Shown here piece by piece: positions 1-4,970 of a DNA stretch of 5,127 bases. Source of the DNA: Bacteroidales bacterium (GTDB lineage Bacteria > Bacteroidota > Bacteroidia > Bacteroidales > SMBSF39); the NCBI GenBank assembly GCA_021107685.1, contig JAIOSH010000585.1:1-5127 (forward strand), given 5' to 3'. Each line of letters begins with the position of its first letter. Position 1 is the first letter of the stretch. The notes under the pieces are model-generated. The model was not told where the DNA came from. It ran no database searches and worked only from the letters and a program-made list of their open reading frames with translations. A program made the translations under genes and the position numbers.

Positions 1-26
1 GCACTGCGTACAGGGCTATTCATGTT

Positions 27-45
27 CAATCCGCTCTGCGGATTG
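27..45. repeat. Short perfect palindrome (hairpin)
   Basis: CAATCCGC (27-34) and GCGGATTG (38-45) are perfect 8-base complements around the 3-base loop TCT. A second pair, GTTCA (24-28) and TGAAC (48-52), could lengthen the stem with a bulge. A T-rich stretch follows at 53-65. It could be a rho-independent terminator for a gene to the left or a dispersed REP-like palindrome. One copy in one window cannot decide between these. Confidence 0.5.
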
Positions 46-193
46 TGTGAACTTCTTTTTATCTTTTCCAATCGAAAGAAAACAAAACTTAAAGAAGATG
101 CTATAAAAGTAATCAAATTATTATATTCCCCAGTACCTCAAAATATTATTTAGCCCTATATTTGAACGTAAAAAAACAGTTATTAATTTTTTA

Positions 194-201
194 TACCTTT
201 G
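194..201 (+). promoter_or_regulatory. Putative Bacteroidota -7 box upstream of envC-like gene
   Basis: TACCTTTG matches the Bacteroidota sigma-A -7 consensus TAnnTTTG exactly. No TTG lies at the usual distance of about 19 bases upstream; the nearest TTTG (161-164) is 29 bases away, which is too far. If it is used, transcription would begin around 205-209 and leave a leader of roughly 85 bases before the start codon at 294. Confidence 0.4.
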
Positions 202-293
202 TGCCTTCCTAAATCGCTTCACTTTCGCAATTAATTCAACTTAACAATTCTATAGCGAAACATAAGTGATATTATTAAATTTTATATGTTTCA

Positions 294-1550
294 ATGAATC
301 TTATATTAATTAAAATATTAAAGAATCTTACAACTACAATTATTATAAGCTCTTTTATAATATTTATTGGAAATATTTCGTATGCCCAAAAAGATAAACA
401 AAAACTACAGGCAAATAAAAATAAAATTGAAAATGAGATAAAATACACAAATAAACTACTTGAAGAAACAAAAAAAAGCAAACAAACTTCCGTTAACCAA
501 CTTGTAATTTTAAATAATAAAATTAATAACAGGGAAAAACTTATAAAAACAATTAATACTGAACTAAATAACCTTAACAAACAAATTGAATTAAACAATA
601 CTATAGTTAAAGAACTAACAAATGATCTTAAAAATTTAAAGGATGAATATGCTAAAATGATATATTATGCTTTTAAAAATAAAAATGCTTATGACAGGCT
701 TATGTTCCTGTTTGCTTCCGATGATTTTAACCAGGCTTTTAAAAGGCTTAAATATCTTCAGCAATACTCAACTTACAGGAAAAAACAGGTAGAATTGATT
801 TTAAAAACACAAAAAGAATTAAACCAAAATATTGAGAAACTTGAATCTCATAAAACTGAAAAAACAGCACTGTTACAAAGTAAAGAAAAAGAGAAAAATC
901 AATTAACCAAAGAAAAAAACGAAAAAGATAATACTATTAAACAATTAACTCAAAAAGAAAAGAAACTTTTAAAAACACTAAAAGAAAAAGAAAAGGCAGC
1001 TATAAAATTACAAAATGCAATTGAAGCTATTATAGCAGAAGAAATAAGGTTTGCAGCCGAGAGAGCTAAAAAAACAGGTATGAAAACCAAAACAACAATT
1101 TTTGCTTTAACACCTGAAGAAAAAAAATTATCCGAAACTTTTGCAACTAATAAAGGTTCATTACCATGGCCTTCCGAAAGAGGAATTATTACAAGCTCAT
1201 TTGGCGAACATGCACATCCTGTACTTAAAGGAATAAAAATAAAAAATAATGGGATAGATATACTTACTGAAAAAGGTTCAAAAGCAAGAGCAATTTTTGG
1301 GGGAACCGTTACAAGGGTTTTGACAATTCCCAATTATAATTATGTTGTTATGATACGTCACGGTGAATATTTATCCGTTTATTCAAACCTTGATGAAGTT
1401 TATGTACGAAAAGGTGATATAATTAGTATTAAGCAGGATATCGGACTTGTCCATACAAGTCAGGATGAATCAAAAACCGAATTGCATTTTGAATTATGGA
1501 AAGGTAAAACCTTGCTTAATCCTGCTTCATGGCTGGCTCAAAAAAGATAG
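294..1550 (+). CDS. envC: EnvC-like murein hydrolase activator (degenerate LytM/M23 domain)
   Basis: This 418-residue protein is nearly the same length as E. coli EnvC. It starts with a signal peptide: lysines at 7 and 10, a hydrophobic run at about 12-28, and likely cleavage after SYA (residue 31). A long Lys/Glu/Gln/Asn-rich coiled coil spans about 33-255 and a C-terminal LytM/M23 domain about 288-415. In active M23 enzymes the metal site is HxxxD plus HxH, with a further catalytic His in a YxHL motif. Here these read N318-N-G-I-D322, E396-L-H398 and Y-S-N365-L, so only D322 and H398 remain. That pattern means no hydrolase activity. In E. coli, EnvC uses such a domain to activate cell-wall amidases at the division site. 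A role in the periplasm, turning on an amidase encoded elsewhere, is therefore inferred. The ATG at 294 is chosen because it gives a complete signal peptide. gltX follows 24 bases downstream, probably co-transcribed. Confidence 0.88.
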   Translation: MNLILIKILKNLTTTIIISSFIIFIGNISYAQKDKQKLQANKNKIENEIKYTNKLLEETKKSKQTSVNQLVILNNKINNREKLIKTINTELNNLNKQIELNNTIVKELTNDLKNLKDEYAKMIYYAFKNKNAYDRLMFLFASDDFNQAFKRLKYLQQYSTYRKKQVELILKTQKELNQNIEKLESHKTEKTALLQSKEKEKNQLTKEKNEKDNTIKQLTQKEKKLLKTLKEKEKAAIKLQNAIEAIIAEEIRFAAERAKKTGMKTKTTIFALTPEEKKLSETFATNKGSLPWPSERGIITSSFGEHAHPVLKGIKIKNNGIDILTEKGSKARAIFGGTVTRVLTIPNYNYVVMIRHGEYLSVYSNLDEVYVRKGDIISIKQDIGLVHTSQDESKTELHFELWKGKTLLNPASWLAQKR

Positions 1551-1574
1551 AGAATATTTTAATATGATTTATTT

Positions 1575-3104
1575 ATGGAAACAAAAAAAATAAGAGTGCG
1601 TTTTGCACCAAGTCCCACAGGACCTTTACATATAGGTGGTGTAAGAACAGCATTGTATAATTATCTATTTGCAAAAAAAAATAATGGAGATTTTATATTA
1701 AGAATAGAAGATACTGATCAGGCAAGATATGTTCAGGGTGCTGAGAAATATATTATTGAATCACTTAATTGGTGTGGTATTAAATTTAACGAAGGTTTTA
1801 ATGTGGGAGGAGATTATGGACCTTATAAACAATCGGAAAGAAAGCAAATATACATGCAATATGCCGAACAGCTTATCAATAATGGATTTGCGTATTATGC
1901 TTTTGATACTGCTGAAGAATTGGAACAAATGAGAAACAGATTAAAAGCTGAAAATAGTTCTACTCAACAATATGATACTATTACAAGAGGTTCTATGAAA
2001 AATTCTCTTTCTCTTCATAGAGAGGAAATCAAAAAAAGACTTGATTCGGGCGAACCTTATGTTATCAGGATAAAAATTCCTGATAATGAAGAAATCATGG
2101 TTAATGATATTATCAGGGGCGAGGTAATTGTACATTCATCAAAAATTGATGATAAAATACTTTTTAAATCCGATGGAATGCCAACCTATCATCTTGCTAA
2201 TGTTGTTGACGACCATCTTATGAAGATCAGCCATGTTATAAGAGGTGAAGAATGGCTGCCTTCAACTCCTTTGCATGTTTTATTGTACAGATATCTTGGA
2301 TGGCAGGATGAAATGCCTGAATTTGCACATATGCCTTTAATACTAAAGCCTGATGGCAAAGGAAAATTAAGCAAACGCGACGGCGACAGATTAGGCTTCC
2401 CTGTTTTTCCTTTACAATGGACTAACCCTGAAACAAATGAAATATCATCAGGTTATCGTGAATCAGGATATTTCCCGGAAGCCTTTATTAACATTCTTGT
2501 TTTTTTAGGCTGGAATCCTGGAACAACACAGGAGATATTTTCTATGGAAGAACTTATTAAAGCATTTTCATTAGAAAGAGTAGGAAAAGCCGGTTCAAGA
2601 TTTGACCCTGAAAAAGCAAAATGGTATAATCATCAGTATCTTGTCGCTAAAAAAGATGAAGAATTGGCTAACTTATTAATTCCCATTCTTGAAGAAAAAG
2701 GAATTTTTTCAGAAAAAGATTATATAGCTAAAATTTGTGGATTAATTAAAGAACGTGCAAATTTTGTTCAGGATTTATGGGAGCAATCATATTTTTTTTT
2801 TAAGGCACCTTCTACTTATGATGCTAAAGTGGTTAAGAAAAAATGGAAGGAAGGCACACCACAAATTTTAATGGAATTAAAAGAAAAGCTCGCTGAAATT
2901 GATATATTTAATGCTTCAAATATTGAGGAAAATGTTAAAGTTTTTCTTGAAAAGAAAGAATTGGGAATGGGACAGGTAATGAATGTATTCCGGTTGACTT
3001 TAGTAGGTTCCAATAAGGGACCGGGCTTATTTAATATTGCCGAATTGCTTGGCAAGGAAGAAACGTTGAACAGAATACAGGCTGGTTTGGATAATATTAA
3101 TTAG
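1575..3104 (+). CDS. gltX: Glutamate--tRNA ligase (GluRS)
   Basis: This cytoplasmic enzyme charges tRNA-Glu with glutamate using ATP. The 509-residue product is full length for a class I GluRS. Visible signatures are the HIGH-type motif HIGG at 19-22 in the context PSPTGPLHIGG, RIEDTD at 43-48, GPYKQSER at 82-89, MPTYHLANVVDDH at 202-214, RGEEW at 223-227, and the KMSKS-type motif KLSKR at 264-268. The KLSKR motif is followed by a GFPVFPLQW segment that I associate with Bacteroidota GluRS. The region from about residue 340 onward is the helical anticodon-binding part, ending in a GMGQVMNVFRL-type block that is well conserved in the family. The ATG at 1575 is the first in frame and places the conserved VRFAPSPTG strand at the usual distance. 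It lies 24 bases after the envC-like stop, so the two are likely one operon. A run of ten T at 2792-2801 encodes Phe codons and leaves the frame intact. Whether the enzyme is discriminating cannot be read directly. Confidence 0.97.
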   Translation: METKKIRVRFAPSPTGPLHIGGVRTALYNYLFAKKNNGDFILRIEDTDQARYVQGAEKYIIESLNWCGIKFNEGFNVGGDYGPYKQSERKQIYMQYAEQLINNGFAYYAFDTAEELEQMRNRLKAENSSTQQYDTITRGSMKNSLSLHREEIKKRLDSGEPYVIRIKIPDNEEIMVNDIIRGEVIVHSSKIDDKILFKSDGMPTYHLANVVDDHLMKISHVIRGEEWLPSTPLHVLLYRYLGWQDEMPEFAHMPLILKPDGKGKLSKRDGDRLGFPVFPLQWTNPETNEISSGYRESGYFPEAFINILVFLGWNPGTTQEIFSMEELIKAFSLERVGKAGSRFDPEKAKWYNHQYLVAKKDEELANLLIPILEEKGIFSEKDYIAKICGLIKERANFVQDLWEQSYFFFKAPSTYDAKVVKKKWKEGTPQILMELKEKLAEIDIFNASNIEENVKVFLEKKELGMGQVMNVFRLTLVGSNKGPGLFNIAELLGKEETLNRIQAGLDNIN

Positions 3105-3133
3105 GTCTAAAAATTTATTAATTTGATATTTTG

Positions 3134-3383
3134 TAACTAATCAGTGCCTAAAGTGAACTATACTTCGACTTCGCTCAGTATAAAAAGTTAAGAGTGCCTA
3201 AAGTTATTAAAGATGGCTAATAAAAAAATTAGCATCAATTAGAAATCAGGACACAGGGATTCGCAATCAGTATTATTAATTTTAACCGAAGCGAATGAAA
3301 CCCTTGTTATTTTTACTTCAATTGGAAAGAAGTTAAAACTTTAGGCATTTTAGGCACTCCAAACTTTAGGCACTGATTAGTTA
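3134..3383. repeat. 250-base nested palindromic element (MITE-like or structured RNA)
   Basis: The ends are a perfect 21-bp inverted repeat: 3134-3154 (begins TAACTAATCAGTGCC) and 3363-3383. Inside, further stems nest without crossing. These are hairpin 3159-3164/3177-3182 (TATACT/AGTATA); a 13-bp stem 3192-3204/3347-3359 with one G-U pair; hairpin 3212-3236 (GCTAAT, six A, ATTAGC, plus GAT/ATC with a bulged G); 3255-3264/3291-3304 (AGGGATTCGC with a GAAA bulge); and 3311-3319/3329-3338. The motif AGTGCCTAAAGT recurs directly at 3143 and 3193, and its complement recurs on the right arm. TGATATT flanks the element at 3124-3130 and 3384-3390, possibly a target-site duplication. I see no open frame of note. 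It fills most of the 337-base gene-free gap between gltX and folB, and could also terminate gltX transcription. Whether it acts as DNA or RNA is unknown. Confidence 0.8.
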
Positions 3384-3392
3384 TGATATTAT

Positions 3393-3400
3393 TACCTTTT
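3393..3400 (+). promoter_or_regulatory. Weak putative -7 box for folB
   Basis: TACCTTTT matches TAnnTTTG at all but the last position and lies 41 bases before the folB start. Upstream, CTG at 3373-3375, inside the right arm of the palindromic element, is only a partial -33 match at 17 bases. The call is tentative. If it is real, the element has contributed part of the folB promoter. Confidence 0.25.
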
Positions 3401-3441
3401 TATTGGGGACTCATAATATTTTAAAATAAATTAAAATAAAC

Positions 3442-3813
3442 ATGTCATTTATTTCAATTGAAGGGATGGAATTTTTTTCCCATCACGGTTGTTTCAAAGA
3501 AGAACAAATAATCGGCACTAAATTTATTGTTGATTTTTATTTTGAAACAGATACCACAGTTGCTGAAGAACAGGATGATATTTCAAAAACTGTTAATTAT
3601 CAGGCAGTATATTCTTTAATAAAGGATGAAATGAATATCAAATCACGATTGCTTGAAAATATTGCAAGACGCATACTTAATTCTATTTGTAAAGCATTCC
3701 CTTTAATAGAAGGTGCTGATGTTAAGATATCCAAAATAAATCCACAGATGGGAGGAAAAATTGAAAAAGTAAGTGTTACACTTTCAACTGATGATCTTGA
3801 TGAAAAATATTAA
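3442..3813 (+). CDS. folB: Dihydroneopterin aldolase
   Basis: FolB converts 7,8-dihydroneopterin to 6-hydroxymethyl-7,8-dihydropterin and glycolaldehyde in folate synthesis, acting as a cytoplasmic oligomer. The 123-residue protein is full length for the family. It aligns by eye with S. aureus FolB through FFSHHGCFKEEQIIG (residues 11-25), TVNYQAVY (50-57), LLENIARRI (70-78) and ISKINPQMGG (96-105). The residues matching the S. aureus active site are all present: E21, Y53, E72 and K98. The ATG at 3442 gives the normal short N-terminal strand. No Shine-Dalgarno sequence is visible, only A-rich sequence. The gene follows the palindromic element after 58 bases and overlaps the CWC gene by 14 bases, so the two are probably co-transcribed. 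No other folate genes are nearby. Confidence 0.95.
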   Translation: MSFISIEGMEFFSHHGCFKEEQIIGTKFIVDFYFETDTTVAEEQDDISKTVNYQAVYSLIKDEMNIKSRLLENIARRILNSICKAFPLIEGADVKISKINPQMGGKIEKVSVTLSTDDLDEKY

Positions 3814-3991
3814 TAAACCTCAAATTAAAACCTGTCCGAAATGTGGAAACAAATTTGAATGTAAACGTTCGGAAGATTGTTGGTGTAATGATTATAAAAT
3901 TTCAGAGGAGAATTTGAAATCAATGCGTGAAAAATATAATGATTGTTTGTGTCCCGAATGTTTAAGAGTTTATTTATTCAGTATAAAATAA
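3800..3991 (+). CDS. Small cysteine-rich CWC-family protein
   Basis: This 63-residue protein has eight cysteines at 12, 15, 21, 27, 29, 49, 51 and 54. They are arranged as CPKC, a single Cys, CWC and CLCPEC. This spacing, with the CWC triplet and the C-terminal CLCxxCL block, fits the cysteine-rich CWC family of unknown function. The paired cysteines suggest one or two bound zinc ions, which is inference. I chose the ATG at 3800 over in-frame ATGs at 3773 and 3791 because it overlaps folB least and the conserved region begins soon after; 3791 is equally possible. It overlaps the folB stop by 14 bases in another frame, which points to translational coupling with folB. The role is unknown and a functional tie to folate is not shown. 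Confidence 0.85.
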   Translation: MKNINKPQIKTCPKCGNKFECKRSEDCWCNDYKISEENLKSMREKYNDCLCPECLRVYLFSIK

Positions 3992-4005
3992 AATTTAAAT
4001 ATTTA

Positions 4006-4035
4006 TTGATATTTTTTATATATTTTTTATCTTTG
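4006..4035 (+). promoter_or_regulatory. Bacteroidota promoter for the PIN module
   Basis: TTG at 4006-4008, exactly 19 bases, then TATCTTTG at 4028-4035 match the Bacteroidota sigma-A pattern (TTTG, about 19 bases, TAnnTTTG). The spacer is almost pure A/T. The -7 box overlaps a perfect 10-base palindrome, CTTTGCAAAG (4031-4040), a possible operator. Transcription would start near 4040, about 75 bases before the PIN start. This is the best promoter in the window. Confidence 0.7.
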
Positions 4036-4045
4036 CAAAGTATAA

Positions 4046-4062
4046 TGTAGCTCAAAGCTACA
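4046..4062 (+). promoter_or_regulatory. 5' leader hairpin of the PIN module
   Basis: TGTAGCT (4046-4052) and AGCTACA (4056-4062) form a perfect 7-bp stem with a CAA loop. It would sit within the first 25 bases of a transcript from the 4006-4035 promoter. It may protect the 5' end or be a protein-binding site. There is no U-run after it, so it is not a standard terminator. Confidence 0.5.
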
Positions 4063-4084
4063 AACAAATATAAATAAGAGCGAT

Positions 4085-4120
4085 ATGTTAATTGTTATGC
4101 CACATGTAAGTACACTATGA
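4085..4120 (+). CDS. Possible 11-residue leader peptide before the PIN gene
   Basis: ATG at 4085 opens a frame encoding MLIVMPHVSTL. It ends in a TGA (4118-4120) that overlaps the PIN start codon as ATGA. A purine stretch AAGAG (4076-4080) lies 4 bases upstream and could serve as a weak ribosome site. A second in-frame ATG is at 4097. The same ATGA junction joins the PIN gene to the next gene, so translation may be coupled through all three. Such a short frame can arise by chance, and there is no other evidence that it is translated. Confidence 0.3.
   Translation: MLIVMPHVSTL
4095..4107. repeat. Left copy of 13-bp inverted repeat
   Basis: TTATGCCACATGT is the exact reverse complement of 4724-4736. 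It lies 9 bases before the PIN start, inside the possible leader peptide. Together the two copies bracket the PIN gene and the basic-protein gene. Confidence 0.7.
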
Positions 4121-4572
4121 AACAGAAATTATATTTAGATACATCAATTATTGGTGGATATTTTGACAAAGAATTTGAACTGTGGACGAAACCACTTATT
4201 GATGAAATTAGAAATCGTAAAAACATTGCGGTTATATCTGATATTACGATTAGGGAAATTCAACCTGCTCCTGATTTTATTAAAGAGTTACTTGAAGAAA
4301 TAGTAAATATCGGTGCAGAATTGGTTTATGGAAACACTGAATCTGAAGAATTGGCAGAACTTTATTTAATGGAAGGTGCTTTAGGCTCAAAATCTCTCGA
4401 AGATGCTAATCATATTGCTCTTGCTACAATCGAAAATGTTAGTGCATTAGTGAGCTGGAATTTTAAGCACATCGTAAATCTTAATAGGATAAGACTGTTC
4501 AATTCAGTAAATTTGAAGAATGGATATAATCTTTTAGAAATACGTTCACCAAGAGAAATAATTGAGCCATGA
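4117..4572 (+). CDS. PIN-domain protein, VapC-like toxin candidate
   Basis: The 151-residue protein has the layout of a PIN-fold ribonuclease. An N-terminal LYLDTSIIGGYFD strand carries D8. The block SDITIREIQ carries E47. The block SLEDANHIALAT carries D96, and a SWNFKHIVN motif has N115 where many PIN proteins have Asp. These acidic residues bind Mg2+ or Mn2+ in the family, and VapC-type members cut tRNA or rRNA until an antitoxin blocks them. The length and the LDTSxIGGYFD and SWNxKHxxN motifs fit a group of stand-alone or VapC-like PIN proteins. The start at 4117 puts the first catalytic Asp at residue 8, as expected. The stop overlaps the next ATG (ATGA), so translation of the small basic protein should be coupled. 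A strong promoter sits about 80 bases upstream. Toxin activity is inferred from family and context; a housekeeping RNase role is possible. Confidence 0.82.
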   Translation: MKQKLYLDTSIIGGYFDKEFELWTKPLIDEIRNRKNIAVISDITIREIQPAPDFIKELLEEIVNIGAELVYGNTESEELAELYLMEGALGSKSLEDANHIALATIENVSALVSWNFKHIVNLNRIRLFNSVNLKNGYNLLEIRSPREIIEP

Positions 4573-4736
4573 AAAAAATTAAAGAAAAATTTAGAGCAGT
4601 AGAATTTATGCGTAAGCAGAGGGAAGCTTTATCTAAATTGCATAAGGAAAACCCTGAAGTTTATAGAAAACAACTTGAAGAAATTAAAAGAAAATATGCC
4701 TTAAAATTCAAAAAAAAGAAAGAACATGTGGCATAA
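4569..4736 (+). CDS. Small basic protein, candidate antitoxin of the PIN protein
   Basis: The start ATG at 4569 overlaps the PIN stop. The product is 55 residues with 20 Lys/Arg against 8 Glu and no Asp, no Cys, and a lysine-rich tail. It is predicted to be mostly helical, with a RAVEFMRKQREALSKL segment at 9-24 that could be an amphipathic helix and a second helix around 29-45. I recognise no named domain. Its size, its tight coupling and a general resemblance of the EFMRxxRxxLS segment to short proteins encoded beside PIN genes suggest the cognate antitoxin. That would place toxin before antitoxin, the reverse of usual vapBC order. The last codons (HVA and stop) lie inside the right copy of the 13-bp inverted repeat. 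An RNA-binding accessory protein is the alternative. Confidence 0.65.
   Translation: MKKIKEKFRAVEFMRKQREALSKLHKENPEVYRKQLEEIKRKYALKFKKKKEHVA
4724..4736. repeat. Right copy of 13-bp inverted repeat
   Basis: ACATGTGGCATAA is the exact reverse complement of 4095-4107. It supplies the last codons and the TAA stop of the small basic protein. The flanking bases on either side do not continue the match. Confidence 0.7.
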
Positions 4737-4777
4737 AAGCTTAGGTATTATTAAAATATTAATTAATCGTTAAAATT

Positions 4778-4806
4778 TTGTTTTTTTTAACAAACTTTTA
4801 CAAAGC
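4778..4806 (+). promoter_or_regulatory. Weak putative promoter for tRNA-Cys
   Basis: TTG at 4778-4780 (within TTTTG), 18 bases, then TACAAAGC at 4799-4806 partly fit the Bacteroidota pattern: TA is present but TTTG is not. The position, about 10-18 bases before the tRNA, is suitable. The same stretch holds a weak A/T-only stem (4769-4775 with 4785-4791) that might end the upstream transcript. Confidence 0.25.
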
Positions 4807-4816
4807 AATAGTATTA

Positions 4817-4887
4817 GGTCTCGTGGCCGAGTGGCTAGGCGGTGGTCTGCAAAACCATTTACAGCGGTTCGAATCCGCTCGAGACCT
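4817..4887 (+). tRNA. trnC: tRNA-Cys (anticodon GCA)
   Basis: The 71-base gene folds as a full cloverleaf. The acceptor stem is GGTCTCG (4817-4823) with CGAGACC (4880-4886). The anticodon stem is 4842-4846 with 4854-4858 (one G-U pair) around the loop CTGCAAA, giving anticodon GCA at 4849-4851. The T arm is AGCGG (4863-4867) with CCGCT (4875-4879) around TTCGAAT. The discriminator base is T at 4887, the U73 that cysteinyl-tRNA synthetase recognises. CCA is not encoded and must be added by the CCA enzyme. Confidence 0.97.
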
Positions 4888-4890
4888 CAA

Positions 4891-4919
4891 AAAAATCCCG
4901 GCTTAAAGTCGAGATTTTT
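4891..4919. terminator. Probable bidirectional terminator
   Basis: AAAAATCCCGGC (4891-4902) pairs with GTCGAGATTTTT (4908-4919) around the loop TTAAA, with one C-A mismatch and one G-U pair. On the + strand the stem ends in five T after tRNA-Cys. On the - strand the run of seven A at 4889-4895 becomes a U-tract, after the convergent gene that stops at 4971. One hairpin can thus serve both. Confidence 0.6.
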
Positions 4920-4970
4920 AGTATAGCGTTTCAAAATATAATTTTGGTAAAAAAATTCACAAAAGTCTAA

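Larger units (their letters stand above)
1..293. other. Non-coding or unresolved left flank
   Basis: I cannot support a gene here. One + strand frame is open from base 1 to a TAG at 151-153 (50 codons), but its translation has no motif I recognise and runs through a palindrome, so it could be chance or the tail of a gene that starts outside the window. The rest is AT-rich and holds a hairpin (27-45), a promoter-like box (194-201) and what would be the untranslated leader of the envC-like gene. Within that leader TCACT (219-223) and TTTCGC (223-228) have complements at 265-269 and 255-260, suggesting a weak, bulged stem. Confidence 0.5.

Noticed and set aside
1..153. 50-codon open frame running in from the window edge
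   Set aside because: No recognisable motif, it passes through a palindrome, and no start is visible. It is kept only as a note on the left flank.
12..157. AGGGCTA (12-18) with TAGCCCT (151-157) as a long-range stem
   Set aside because: Only 7 bp over more than 130 bases with no supporting inner stem; likely chance.
275..598. Minus-strand frame of 107 codons rich in Phe, Ile and Ser
   Set aside because: It lies opposite the envC-like signal peptide and coiled coil; the composition is what an antisense reading of AT-rich Lys/Asn/Glu codons gives.
950..1333. Minus-strand frame of 127 codons
   Set aside because: Antisense shadow of the well-supported envC-like gene, with no domain.
294..1550. 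Active M23 peptidase annotation
   Set aside because: Most catalytic and metal-binding histidines are replaced, as detailed for the gene.
3143..3374. CRISPR-like array from recurring AGTGCCTAAAGT units
   Set aside because: Units are short, in both orientations and irregularly spaced, with no uniform spacers or cas genes.
3773..3799. Upstream start for the CWC protein
   Set aside because: It would add nine residues that lie wholly inside folB and add nothing to the conserved region; the start at 3800 (or 3791) is more economical.
4085..4107. Integron attC site before the PIN gene (GTTATGCC)
   Set aside because: GTTATGC does not satisfy the GTTRRRY core, and there is no matching RYYYAAC partner or long palindromic attC fold, nor an integrase in view.
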